The notes below the pieces were generated by a model. It saw only the letters and a list, made by a program, of their open reading frames with translations, was not told the origin of the DNA and searched no databases. The translations under genes and the position numbers were made by a program. 64,000 nt of DNA from Hungatella sp. (GTDB lineage: Bacteria > Bacillota > Clostridia > Lachnospirales > Lachnospiraceae): assembly GCA_022796015.1 (NCBI GenBank), contig JAAWHU010000003.1:1-64000 (forward strand). The letters run 5' to 3'. Of the stretch, positions 1 to 9,276 are shown piece after piece (position 1 is the first letter of the stretch; every line of letters starts with the position of its first letter).

Positions 1-135
1 TCATATTACCAAACGCCTATGAGGCTTTTCGCCTGCATGGGCGTTTGTTGTAATAGCCCCCTACCGGGAAGAAAGGGGGTGAGTTACAAGGAGCATGAAG
101 AAAGCGGGCAAGAAACTACTGCTTTATGAGTAGCT
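1..135 (+). other. Hairpin-rich remnant of mobile DNA with a 12-codon ORF
   Basis: This stretch holds two hairpins: AAACGCC...GGGCGTTT near 11-45, and CCCCCT...AGGGGG near 57-77. A 12-codon reading frame follows at 95-133 (MKKAGKKLLLYE), preceded by AAGGAG. No complete gene is visible. The adjacent TnpV-like fragment suggests that the whole interval is leftover mobile-element DNA. The tiny ORF could be a leader peptide or the truncated start of an element gene; I cannot tell which. Confidence 0.35.
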
Positions 136-175
136 ACCTTTATGCAGGTGGTTTGTATTCATATTATAAAATTTT

Positions 176-298
176 TCAATTCCCAAAGAAAATTTGGTTT
201 TCTGCCTTTAGCTGTTCCGTAATTCCCTGCCTATGGGCCTATTCTTTTACCAGCCGGGAAAACATATCCTCTGCCGGTTCATAGGCTATGAAATCCCG
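176..298 (-). pseudogene. Remnant of a TnpV-like transposon-encoded protein
   Basis: The minus strand reads RDFIAYEPAEDMFSRLVKE, then an in-frame TAG, then AHRQGITEQLKAENQ, then TGA. This matches the C-terminal half of the TnpV family, small proteins carried by clostridial transposons and conjugative elements, where a block like EDMFSRLVKxMAxRQGxTEQLKAENQ is typical. The start, the N-terminal half and the extreme C-terminus are missing, and a stop codon interrupts what remains. It is a dead fragment that marks an old element insertion upstream of the PTS locus. The family match is from memory of its consensus. Confidence 0.6.
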
Positions 299-339
299 TT
301 AAAATCCCCAAGAAATATCCCGAAATCATAAAATAGCAC

Positions 340-368
340 TTGGATTAAAAATATTAATTTGATATAAT
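340..368 (+). promoter_or_regulatory. Sigma-A type promoter of the PRD regulator gene
   Basis: TTGGAT (340-345), a 17-base spacer and TATAAT (363-368) lie about 85 bases before the regulator start codon. Neither copy of the operator found in the bglA/PTS intergenic region is visible here, so the regulator may be expressed independently of its targets. Confidence 0.6.
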
Positions 369-452
369 AAGTCTGTTATGAAATATAGCTAAACGCAGCA
401 ATACAACAAAATGCCGAACCAAAATTATTGAAGTAAAGGTGGAGATGACAGC

Positions 453-2414
453 ATGGTTAGCAGACAGATGGTTGATATTTACCGGAGGCTGTCTGAGAAG
501 GAATATCAGACAGCAGAGGCGTTGGCGGAAGAGTTGAGTGTTAGCAGCAAGACAGTGCGTAATCAGTTGAAAAATCTGAATGAACTTCTGGGTGATTATG
601 GAGTCTGCGTAGAATCTAAGCATGGCGCAGGATATCGCCTGGCAGTGAAAGATACACAGAAGCAGAAGGAACTGGAAGAACTGATACAGAAAAAGGAACT
701 GCAGGAGTCTGCCATCCCCAATTCTTCTGAGGAACGGGTGGAATACCTGCTGGAATACCTTCTTAATACAGATGGATATGTGAAGCTTGATGAGCTGAGT
801 CAGATGCTGTATATTTCCAAAAAGACTCTCACGGCTAACTTAAAAGAAGTGGAGAACCTGCTGGGAGAGTATCATCTGTGCCTCCAGAGAAAGCCGAACC
901 ACGGAATCTGCATTGGGGGAAGGGAGTTTAACAGAAGGCTTTGTATTGCCGGTTTTGTGGCAAAGAAAATTCAGATGACAGAAAAGCTGGGCGGTGATCA
1001 GGACGTTACCGAGGAGATTCAGTGGATTCATCACTGTGTTCAGGAGTGTCTTTCCAGATATAACTTTGAGATCTCCAGTGTGGCCTTTCAGAATCTGGTG
1101 CTTCATATCCAGATCGCTATTTTGAGAATGAGAGGCGGACATTATGTGCCCATGGCGGAGAGCGAGGCGGATAAGGTACGCAACAAAAAGGCATACCGCA
1201 TAGCCGAGGAGATATTAAACCATATTAAAGACAAGTTCCATGTGGAATTTCCTGACAGTGAGATTGAGTATATTGCCATACATCTGGAAGGGAAAAAGAT
1301 GATGTTAAACTCCACGGTTGCCGAGGAGACAGAGGGTAATCTGGTGATTAATCAGGAGATCAGCGACCTGGTGGGGTTCATGCTTTCGGCAGTCTATGAC
1401 GCTTTCAAATTTGACTTCCGGGATGACCTGGAACTTCGGATGTCTCTAAGCCAGCATCTAGTACCTCTGGTGGTACGCCTGCAGCATGATATGAAGCTGA
1501 CCAATCCTCTCTTAAAAGATATCAAGGAACGATATTCTCTGGCATACACCATGGCCACTACGGCCTGCGTGATTCTTAATCATAAGTTCCATAAGATTGT
1601 TAAAGAAGATGAGATCGGATATATTGCTCTTTTGTTTGCCTTGGCTTTGGAACGAAAGAAGACAGCGATTGCTAAAAAAAATATATTGCTGGTCTGCGCC
1701 TCCGGCAAGGGAAGTGCACAACTGCTTCTTTACCGGTATAAGACTGAGTTCGGCCCTTATATCAATAAGCTCAGTGTCTGTGATGTAGGGCGGATACAGG
1801 AGCAGGATTTTACGGATATTGATTACATATTTACCACGGTGCCGATTCCCGTGAAAGTACCGGTGCCGATTCAGGAGGTGGAATATTTCCTGAAGAGCTC
1901 CGACATTCAGGCAGTCAAGAGGACCTTGCTGGGCAAGACCGACAGTCCTGTGCTGGACATTTATCCTAAGGATTTGTTCCTCTCACATATGAACTTTACC
2001 AGCAAGGAGGAGGCTTTGGAGACCTTGTGCGGCTATGTGTGTGAGCGGGGCCTGGCGCCCAAAGAGTTCCTAGCCTCGGTGCGCGCAAGAGAGGTTCTTG
2101 CCAAGACGGCCTTCGGCAACTTGGTGGCCATGCCTCATCCCATTGAGATCATGGGCAAGCAGCCCTTTGTGTGCGTGGCGGTTCTGGATCATCCTATTGA
2201 ATGGACTCCGGGGATGCCTGACAGTATGATTCAGGTCATCTTTCTGGTGTCCGTAGCAAACTATGAACAATATGATATTCAAAGGTTTTATCAGGTTACG
2301 GCAAAGCTTCTGCTGGATGCCCCCAGCATGAAGGAACTGATCCGGAACCAGGACTATGATACCTTGAAACATCTGCTGCTTAAAATGGAACAGCTTGTGG
2401 ATGAGGAGATCTGA
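453..2414 (+). CDS. PRD-containing transcriptional activator (LicR/MtlR type) with EIIB and EIIA domains
   Basis: This 653-aa multidomain regulator senses sugar supply through PTS phosphorylation and binds DNA. In order it has an HTH (about 1-60), a second Mga-like HTH (about 85-160), two PRD modules (about 190-300 and 305-405), an EIIB-like domain with Cys in LLVCASGKGS (about residue 415) and an EIIA domain with the active-site His in NLVAMPHPIE (about 561). PRD1 keeps both histidines (NLVLHIQ, YIAIHLEG). PRD2 keeps one (SQHLVPL), but the second is Leu (YIALLFALALE instead of the usual YIALHF). GGTGGAG lies 10 bases before the ATG. It sits next to a phospho-beta-glucosidase and a cellobiose-type PTS and is the obvious candidate activator for both; that link is inference. 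Confidence 0.9.
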   Translation: MVSRQMVDIYRRLSEKEYQTAEALAEELSVSSKTVRNQLKNLNELLGDYGVCVESKHGAGYRLAVKDTQKQKELEELIQKKELQESAIPNSSEERVEYLLEYLLNTDGYVKLDELSQMLYISKKTLTANLKEVENLLGEYHLCLQRKPNHGICIGGREFNRRLCIAGFVAKKIQMTEKLGGDQDVTEEIQWIHHCVQECLSRYNFEISSVAFQNLVLHIQIAILRMRGGHYVPMAESEADKVRNKKAYRIAEEILNHIKDKFHVEFPDSEIEYIAIHLEGKKMMLNSTVAEETEGNLVINQEISDLVGFMLSAVYDAFKFDFRDDLELRMSLSQHLVPLVVRLQHDMKLTNPLLKDIKERYSLAYTMATTACVILNHKFHKIVKEDEIGYIALLFALALERKKTAIAKKNILLVCASGKGSAQLLLYRYKTEFGPYINKLSVCDVGRIQEQDFTDIDYIFTTVPIPVKVPVPIQEVEYFLKSSDIQAVKRTLLGKTDSPVLDIYPKDLFLSHMNFTSKEEALETLCGYVCERGLAPKEFLASVRAREVLAKTAFGNLVAMPHPIEIMGKQPFVCVAVLDHPIEWTPGMPDSMIQVIFLVSVANYEQYDIQRFYQVTAKLLLDAPSMKELIRNQDYDTLKHLLLKMEQLVDEEI

Positions 2415-2440
2415 GCTCCGCCACGGCCAATGATTAGTAC

Positions 2441-2481
2441 AGGACAGGCAGGCTGCCGCGACACAGCAGCCTGTCCTTTTT
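2441..2481. terminator. Intrinsic terminator between convergent genes
   Basis: AGGACA...GGCTGC pairs with GCAGCCTGTCCT across a small loop, with a four-base bulge, and is followed by TTTTT. It ends the PRD regulator transcript and lies before the 3' end of the convergent glucosidase gene. Confidence 0.75.
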
Positions 2482-2507
2482 ATGCATGAATCTGTCTTGG
2501 CTGAGTA

Positions 2508-3998
<1,491 letters not shown>

Positions 3999-4014
3999 TC
4001 AAATTGATATCCTT

Positions 4015-4073
4015 ATTATAAGAGGCAGAAACAGGAAACTCCACTACCAGTTTTTCCATTATAAAAGTGGACA
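4015..4073 (-). promoter_or_regulatory. Activator operator and promoter of the GH1 gene
   Basis: On the minus strand an operator-like block (4073-4051: TGTCCACTTTT, then ATAATGGAAAAA) is followed after 7 bases by TGGAGT (4043-4038), a 17-base spacer and TATAAT (4020-4015). The weak -35 behind an upstream operator is typical of an activator-dependent promoter. The same block, gap, -35 and spacer recur in the opposite direction at 4194-4253. Confidence 0.7.
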
Positions 4074-4193
4074 TAATTTCCAGGAGTTTCTAAAAGAAGA
4101 AGGAAGAGGCTGGATGTTTTCTACAAATTTATTTGCCGCAATATCTGCAAAAATTGACATTTTTACCATGAAAAAGACGGACGAAAGGAAAAA

Positions 4194-4253
4194 TGTTCCA
4201 CTTTCAAAATGGAAAAAAATGATATGGAGTTCATAAATCCGGCATGATATGAT
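4194..4253 (+). promoter_or_regulatory. Activator operator and promoter of the PTS operon
   Basis: The operator copy (4194-4217: TGTTCCACTTTC, then AAAATGGAAAAA) contains the dyad TTCCA...TGGAA. After 7 bases comes TGGAGT (4225-4230), then 17 bases, then TATGAT (4248-4253). The operator centre is about 55 bases before the expected start site, which is a classical activator position. The layout is identical to that at 4015-4073, which makes a shared regulator very likely. The PRD protein upstream is the candidate. Confidence 0.7.
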
Positions 4254-4325
4254 GATTAATAGTCGATATGACACATCTGATATAAGCGCGCGTATCAGGG
4301 AATGAAAAATCTAGGAGGGTTCACT

Positions 4326-5636
4326 ATGAAAGAGAAAATGATGAATGGCTTTCTTATTTTCGCAATGAAGCTTCAGTCACAGAGGCATATCAGTGCAATT
4401 AAGAACGGCTTCACCACATTGATGCCTATTATTATCGTAGGTTCATTCTGTACATTGTTCTCTAATATCGTATGTAATACAACACCAGGCTATGTCAGTG
4501 TTGCCAATATCCCGGGAATGTCCTGGTTAGGCGGTTTAAAACCTATGTTTGATGCAGCTAACTGGGGTACTATGAATATGCTGGCAATCGGCGCTTGTAT
4601 CTTGATTTCCGTAGAGCTTGGTACGGCTATGGGACAGAACGACTGGTCTCTGCCTATCACATCTCTGGCCTGCTATATTGCTCTGGTTAAGACCACTACC
4701 ACGGCAACCGCTCAGTCCGGTGAAGTTCTGACCATCAGCAACGTTCTGACCAACGAGGTTACCAGTGCAAGAGGTTTGTTCGTAGCTATGATTGCGGCCT
4801 TGGTTTCTGCAGAGCTTTACTGCCGTCTGGTTGCAAGCGGCAAATTGGATATTCATATGCCTGAAAGCGTTCCATCTAACGTGTCCAAGTCTTTCAGCGT
4901 ATTGTTCCCAAGCTGCTTGACCGTATTTGCAGTAGCCGGTTTCGGCCTTCTGTTTACAACTGTTACCAAGATGACGGTTCCGGAAGCGATCATTAAGTTT
5001 ATCCAGACACCGCTTACCGGTATTATGACAAGCTGGATCGGATACGTAATCCTGATATTTATGACTGACGTACTGTGGATCTTCGGTATTCATGGAACAC
5101 AGACTTTAAAGGCGATCTATGACCCCATTCTTCTGGCTGCATTTGCCGAGAACGAGGCTGCTTATGCCGCAGGAACCGAGATTCCCAATATTATCAACAC
5201 ACCATTCATGAGCTGTTTCGGTACCATTACCGGCGCCGGTATCACAGGCGGACTTTTGATTGCTATCTTCCTGTTCTCAAAGAGAGAGGATTACAGGGCT
5301 ATTGCCAAGCTGGCTGTTCCCTGCGGAATTTTCAACATCAACGAGCCGCTGACCTTCGGTCTTCCTATCGTTATGAACCCGCTGCTTGCCATTCCGTTTA
5401 TGATTGCGCCGGCAGTTTCCAATATTTTCGGATATTTCATGACAAGTATCGGATTCTGTGGTAAAATGGTTGTAAACGCACCATGGACCACGCCTCCGGG
5501 ACTTATGGCGTTCCTTGCTTCCGGCGGCAACATCGGCGCAGCTATTACACAGCTTCTTGTTATTCCGCTGGCAGCTGTTGTTTATGCTCCGTTTGTTATT
5601 ATGACCAATCATCAGGCAGTAGAAGAAGAAGCATAA
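4326..5636 (+). CDS. PTS lactose/cellobiose-family EIIC sugar permease
   Basis: This 436-aa polytopic membrane protein should translocate a beta-glucoside (cellobiose, lichenan oligomers or similar) and present it for phosphorylation by EIIB. It has many hydrophobic segments, and the family N-terminus MNGFLIFAMKLQSQRHISAI is recognisable. The conserved EIIC region around FNINEPLTFGLPIVMNP carries the substrate-site Glu. I chose ATG 4326, not 4302, because AGGAGGG sits 6 bases before 4326 and lies inside the longer reading. It is the first gene of the operon with the 101-aa membrane protein, EIIA and EIIB. The exact sugar cannot be read from sequence. Confidence 0.92.
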   Translation: MKEKMMNGFLIFAMKLQSQRHISAIKNGFTTLMPIIIVGSFCTLFSNIVCNTTPGYVSVANIPGMSWLGGLKPMFDAANWGTMNMLAIGACILISVELGTAMGQNDWSLPITSLACYIALVKTTTTATAQSGEVLTISNVLTNEVTSARGLFVAMIAALVSAELYCRLVASGKLDIHMPESVPSNVSKSFSVLFPSCLTVFAVAGFGLLFTTVTKMTVPEAIIKFIQTPLTGIMTSWIGYVILIFMTDVLWIFGIHGTQTLKAIYDPILLAAFAENEAAYAAGTEIPNIINTPFMSCFGTITGAGITGGLLIAIFLFSKREDYRAIAKLAVPCGIFNINEPLTFGLPIVMNPLLAIPFMIAPAVSNIFGYFMTSIGFCGKMVVNAPWTTPPGLMAFLASGGNIGAAITQLLVIPLAAVVYAPFVIMTNHQAVEEEA

Positions 5637-5709
5637 GGGGAGTTTTTCAGTCCGGGGGATAAGGACTGGGATTTACTAAGGGTTATTACTAGTTATCGGA
5701 GGACATAGA

Positions 5710-6015
5710 ATGGGTTCTAAATCCACCAAAAAGAAAAAGTCCAAATGGTACAACTGGAAGCCGAAGCGTGAGTTCAGCGAACGCAATCAGAAGCTGATTG
5801 ACGAGCTCAATGCCATGCCGCGGGACTACAGCATGATGGAAGTATTTACTAAATGGCGTGTGGTTACTTACGCATGGATCATCTTTCTTCCGCCCTATGG
5901 GTTGTATCGGATTTGGTCAAAAGAGTCCACGTTCCGCAGATCCGAGAAATGGACCTGGACCTTTATGATTGTTTGCTACATAGTGTATTTTTTGAAACTC
6001 ATTCTGTTTTCATAA
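5710..6015 (+). CDS. Small two-helix membrane protein embedded in the PTS operon, unknown function
   Basis: I do not recognise this 101-aa protein. It starts with a very basic stretch (KSTKKKKSKWYNWKPKR), followed by a short amphipathic region and two hydrophobic segments at about 50-68 (VVTYAWIIFLPPYGLYRIW) and 82-101 (WTFMIVCYIVYFLKLILFS). GGAGGA lies 7 bases before the ATG. It sits between EIIC and EIIA in the same direction, 73 bases after EIIC and 25 before EIIA, so it is almost certainly co-transcribed. It resembles no standard PTS component. It may be a membrane partner or stability factor for EIIC, but that is inference. Confidence 0.75.
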   Translation: MGSKSTKKKKSKWYNWKPKREFSERNQKLIDELNAMPRDYSMMEVFTKWRVVTYAWIIFLPPYGLYRIWSKESTFRRSEKWTWTFMIVCYIVYFLKLILFS

Positions 6016-6040
6016 TTATTTCTAAAAGGAGGGGTTACCA

Positions 6041-6340
6041 ATGGACGAGATGGCAATTATGAATTTAGTTGTCAACAGTGGAAATGCAAGAAGCCTTGCA
6101 CTTGAGGCTTTCCGTGATGCAAGAGACGGAAAATTTGAAGATGCAGAAGCAAAGTTAAAAGAAGCTGATGAAGTTCTGCTGGGTGCTCATGAAGTTCAGA
6201 CTGAGTTAATTCAGAATGAATTAAATGGTAAGGGAATTGATATTAGCCTTCTGGTTGTACACTCTCAGGATCACCTGATGTGTGCAATGGTTGTTATTGA
6301 CCTGGTAAAAGAAATGGTTGAAATGTTGAAGACTAAATAA
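6041..6340 (+). CDS. PTS lactose/cellobiose-specific EIIA component
   Basis: This 99-aa all-helical phosphocarrier should take phosphate from HPr and pass it to the adjacent EIIB. The family signature with the phosphorylated His is VHSQDHLM near the C-terminus. Length and the N-terminal pattern (NLVVNSGNARSLALEAFRDA) fit the lactose/cellobiose class. AGGAGGGG lies 6 bases before the ATG. It lies between the small membrane protein and EIIB. Together with EIIC and EIIB it completes a permease of the cellobiose/diacetylchitobiose type. Confidence 0.95.
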   Translation: MDEMAIMNLVVNSGNARSLALEAFRDARDGKFEDAEAKLKEADEVLLGAHEVQTELIQNELNGKGIDISLLVVHSQDHLMCAMVVIDLVKEMVEMLKTK

Positions 6341-6367
6341 TTCAAAGTTGAAAGGAGAACTTTTATC

Positions 6368-6673
6368 ATGAGAAAAATTGTATTATTATGTGCAGCAGGT
6401 ATGTCCACCAGTCTTCTTGTTAACAAGATGAAGGCAGCGGCAGCAGACGACGGTTATGAGTGCGATATCGCCGCATTTCCCGTTGCAACTGCAAGAGATC
6501 ATGTAGATGCCGACATCATTCTGTTAGGGCCCCAGGTTCGTTTTGCAAAGGGTAAAGTTCAGGGTGAAGTAGGTCCTGATAAGATTGTACAGGATATTGA
6601 TATGCAGGCTTATGGCACTATGAACGGCAAGAAGGTAATCGCTCAGGTTAAGAAAGCTTTAGGCGACGAATAA
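6368..6673 (+). CDS. PTS lactose/cellobiose-specific EIIB component
   Basis: This 101-aa cytoplasmic protein should transfer phosphate from EIIA to the incoming sugar. The phospho-accepting Cys is at position 8 in the P-loop-like VLLCAAGMSTSLLV, exactly as in cellobiose EIIB proteins. AAAGGAG precedes the start. It is the last gene of the operon and is followed by a strong hairpin terminator. The cistron order EIIC - unknown - EIIA - EIIB differs from the common B-A-C or B-C-A order. Confidence 0.95.
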   Translation: MRKIVLLCAAGMSTSLLVNKMKAAAADDGYECDIAAFPVATARDHVDADIILLGPQVRFAKGKVQGEVGPDKIVQDIDMQAYGTMNGKKVIAQVKKALGDE

Positions 6674-6698
6674 GTCACAGTAGAAAGCAATAAGAATC

Positions 6699-6742
6699 AA
6701 AGGACCAGGGCGGAAGAAAAGATACTGTCCTGGTCCTTTCAT
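6699..6742 (+). terminator. Terminator of the PTS operon
   Basis: AAAGGACCAGG (6699-6709) pairs perfectly with CCTGGTCCTTT (6729-6739), and the 3' arm supplies the short T run. It lies 26 bases after the EIIB stop codon. Confidence 0.8.
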
Positions 6743-6890
6743 ATCAGTCTTTTAGGGAGAATGAAATCGTAGCAAAAAGGCCGTATTGCCAGTTTGAATA
6801 CAGGCGTATATAAGGAACGCCGAAGAGGACACAGAGTGTATACAAAAGACTGACAGTTTGAGGGGAGACAGTATAAAAAGGAGTGGGGAA

Positions 6891-7460
6891 ATGGACAAGA
6901 CATTATATCTCATGCGGCATGGACAGACTTTGTTCAATGTAAGGCGCAAGATACAGGGGGTATGTGATGCGCCGCTCACAGAACTGGGTATTGAACAAGC
7001 GAAACGGGCCGCGGAATATTTTGAGGATAATCAGATTACCTTTGACCATGCCTATTCTTCGACATCAGAGCGGGCCTGTGATACGCTGGAACTGGTTACG
7101 GATATGTATTACAAGAGGGTAAAGGGCTTAAAGGAGTGGAATTTCGGTGTCTTTGAAGGGGAGAGCGAAGACCTAAATCCGAAGCTTCCATATGAAGATT
7201 TCTTTAAGGCCTTTGGCGGTGAAGGTGAAATGGAAGTGCGGGAGCGCATGAACCGTACACTGACTGAGATTATGGAACACGGTGATCATCAGACAGTGCT
7301 GGCGGTATCTCATGGCGGCGCCTGCCGGCAGTTTATGAGATATTGGGAACATACAAGTGATGTAGCTCCCAAGGGGCGCCTCGGCAACTGCTGTATATTA
7401 AAATTCAGGTATGACAACGGAAAGTTTGAACTGTTGGAGATCGTGAACCCGAATTTGTAG
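6891..7460 (+). CDS. Histidine phosphatase superfamily protein (phosphoglycerate mutase-like)
   Basis: This 189-aa protein of the branch-2 histidine phosphatase fold carries the catalytic motif LYLMRHGQTLFN near the N-terminus. The second catalytic His is in AVSHGGACRQF, with E in the conserved LKEWNFGVFEGE. Such proteins are usually broad phosphatases rather than true glycolytic mutases, and at this length a metabolite phosphatase is likely. I chose ATG 6891 because GGAGTGGGG precedes it and the homology begins there. It stands alone between two terminators. The substrate is unknown. Confidence 0.85.
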   Translation: MDKTLYLMRHGQTLFNVRRKIQGVCDAPLTELGIEQAKRAAEYFEDNQITFDHAYSSTSERACDTLELVTDMYYKRVKGLKEWNFGVFEGESEDLNPKLPYEDFFKAFGGEGEMEVRERMNRTLTEIMEHGDHQTVLAVSHGGACRQFMRYWEHTSDVAPKGRLGNCCILKFRYDNGKFELLEIVNPNL

Positions 7461-7483
7461 GGGGACAGGAGAACTTTCTGTGG

Positions 7484-7515
7484 AATGCTGCGGGCTGTGC
7501 CCGCAGCATTTTTTG
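7484..7515 (+). terminator. Intrinsic terminator
   Basis: AATGCTGCGGG (7484-7494) pairs with CCCGCAGCATT (7500-7510) around a 5-base loop, followed by TTTT. It ends the histidine phosphatase transcript. Confidence 0.85.
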
Positions 7516-7520
7516 TAAGC

Positions 7521-7549
7521 TTGACGATGACAGAGAACCATGCTAGAAT
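7521..7549 (+). promoter_or_regulatory. Promoter of the HAD phosphatase gene
   Basis: TTGACG (7521-7526), a 17-base spacer and TAGAAT (7544-7549), with TGC directly before the -10, lie 45 bases upstream of the HAD start. The terminator just upstream makes a new transcription unit likely here. Confidence 0.65.
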
Positions 7550-7594
7550 ACGCCTTAAGGCTTTAAAAAGATACATAGCAGGAGAATACAGGAC

Positions 7595-8437
7595 ATGGGG
7601 AAATATTTATTTTTCGATATTGACGGAACCTTGGCAGGGGCATCAAGAAGAATAACGGAAAAGACCAGATGGGCTTTGGAAGAGGCGAGGAGAAGAGGGC
7701 ATAAGGTCTTTCTATGTACAGGAAGAGTGCCGGCTTCCATTGTGGGGGATGCAAAGGAACTCCAGGTGGATGGGACCATTAGCGGAGCCGGAAGTTTTGT
7801 GGAGATTGATGGCACTTATATCTTTGAACATTACATGGAACCGGAACTGACACGGCAGGTTATGGACGTGTTTCAGAAAAACGGGCTTATGTTTACCATA
7901 GAGACCAAAAACATAATCTATCAGACACCAGGAGCCAGAGAATTTTTTACGGAGAGAAGTGCGGAGCGGATCAGGTATAACCCGGAGCTCATGCGCTATC
8001 ACGAGCAGATTAACAGAGGCGAGCATTTGAGACCCATGGGCGAGTTTGATCTTGTAAAGGGAAAAGCGGCAAAGATGTGTTATATTGCAGAGAATAGGGA
8101 ACAATACGAGGCCTGTATTCCCTTTTTGAAGAAATATTTTAATATTGTGGTGTTTTCCAAGGAGACAGACTCTTTTGTTAATGGGGAGATTATCCTGAAG
8201 GGGTGTACAAAAGGCGATGGAATCCGGAGGGTTATGGAGTATTTCCAGGGTGGTATGGAGGATACCATTGGCTTTGGGGACAGTATGAATGACTATCAGA
8301 TGTTGGAGGCAGTGGGGACAAGTGTTGTCTATGAGGATGGGCCGAAGGAGATAAAAGCGTTGGCTCAGCATTATTTTAAAGAGCCTGACGAAGAGGGAAT
8401 CTATGAGGCCATGAAGGACCTTGGATTACTGCTTTAA
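7595..8437 (+). CDS. HAD-superfamily Cof-type phosphatase
   Basis: This 280-aa cytoplasmic phosphatase has motif I FFDIDGTL (nucleophile Asp), motif II CTGR, the Lys of motif III in LKG (IILKGCTKG) and motif IV GFGDSMNDYQML. The large cap inserted between motifs II and III is typical of class IIB Cof/YidA-like enzymes that dephosphorylate sugar phosphates or FMN-like substrates. It overlaps the short upstream extension of the next frame, and the MTA/SAH nucleosidase follows by 20 bases, so the two are probably one operon. The substrate is not predictable. Confidence 0.88.
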   Translation: MGKYLFFDIDGTLAGASRRITEKTRWALEEARRRGHKVFLCTGRVPASIVGDAKELQVDGTISGAGSFVEIDGTYIFEHYMEPELTRQVMDVFQKNGLMFTIETKNIIYQTPGAREFFTERSAERIRYNPELMRYHEQINRGEHLRPMGEFDLVKGKAAKMCYIAENREQYEACIPFLKKYFNIVVFSKETDSFVNGEIILKGCTKGDGIRRVMEYFQGGMEDTIGFGDSMNDYQMLEAVGTSVVYEDGPKEIKALAQHYFKEPDEEGIYEAMKDLGLLL

Positions 8438-8457
8438 TGGATAAAGGAGGAGAAATC

Positions 8458-9153
8458 ATGCTTGGAATTATCGGGGCCATGAGCCAGGAAGTGGCCAAAT
8501 TAAAGGAAAAGATGGATCATGTGACAGTGGACAAGGCGGCAGGAATGGAGTTTTTCTGCGGCGCCATAGACGGCCGGGATGTGGTGGTTGTGCGTTCAGG
8601 AATCGGTAAGGTCAATGCGGCTGTCTGCAGCCAGATTCTGGTGGACCGCTATCATGTGACAGCGATTGTCAACACCGGGATTGCCGGTTCCCTGAAGAAT
8701 GAGATCAATATAGGAGACATTGTTCTTTCCAAGGATACCCTTCAGCACGACATGGATGCCACCGGTTTTGGCTATTCCTTGGGGCAGATTCCCCAGATGG
8801 ACAAATCCATATTTGAGGGTGACAGCCATATGATTCAAGTGGCGGAGGAATGCTGCCGCAGAGTGGCGCCGGAGATCGGCGTTCATGTGGGCAGAGTGGT
8901 CAGCGGGGATCAGTTTGTGTCTGACAGAGTGAAAAAGGCCTGGCTTACAGAGACGTTTCATGGGTACTGCACGGAGATGGAGGGGGCAGCCATTGCACAG
9001 ACAGCTTATTTAAACGAGATTCCCTTTCTGATCATCCGGGCAATCTCTGATAAGGCGGATGACAGTGCTGAGATGGATTATGAACTGTTCGAGGAAAAGG
9101 CGATTGAACACAGCGTCAAGCTGGTATTGGCCATACTTCAGAAGCTGGATTAA
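8458..9153 (+). CDS. mtnN: 5'-methylthioadenosine/S-adenosylhomocysteine nucleosidase
   Basis: This 231-aa enzyme cleaves the glycosidic bond of MTA, SAH and 5'-deoxyadenosine, removing inhibitory by-products of SAM chemistry and feeding methionine salvage. It starts with the typical LGIIGAMSQEVAKLK, contains the nucleoside-site EMEGAAIAQ and ends with the catalytic Asp region IRAISDKAD. AAAGGAGG lies 7 bases before ATG 8458, whereas the ATG at 8437 has no ribosome site, so 8458 is preferred. It is co-oriented with the preceding HAD phosphatase. Confidence 0.93.
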   Translation: MLGIIGAMSQEVAKLKEKMDHVTVDKAAGMEFFCGAIDGRDVVVVRSGIGKVNAAVCSQILVDRYHVTAIVNTGIAGSLKNEINIGDIVLSKDTLQHDMDATGFGYSLGQIPQMDKSIFEGDSHMIQVAEECCRRVAPEIGVHVGRVVSGDQFVSDRVKKAWLTETFHGYCTEMEGAAIAQTAYLNEIPFLIIRAISDKADDSAEMDYELFEEKAIEHSVKLVLAILQKLD

Positions 9154-9206
9154 GTTCACAGGCGGTTTTAAGGAGAATTTGACGAGCGATTCTAGGCTCC
9201 CTGAAC

Positions 9207-9235
9207 TTCCCAAATGAAAATTCGGCGGTTATAAT
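9207..9235 (+). promoter_or_regulatory. Promoter before the 348-aa membrane protein gene
   Basis: TTCCCA (9207-9212), 17 bases and a consensus TATAAT (9230-9235) lie 42 bases upstream of the start codon. Confidence 0.5.
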
Positions 9236-9276
9236 AAAGACCGTTGAAAATTTATTGAGAAGAAAGGGGAGCTTTT

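Noticed and set aside
6041..6673. Sigma-54 control of the PTS genes
   Set aside because: No TGGCAC-N5-TTGC element was seen upstream, and the PRD protein lacks a sigma-54 AAA domain.
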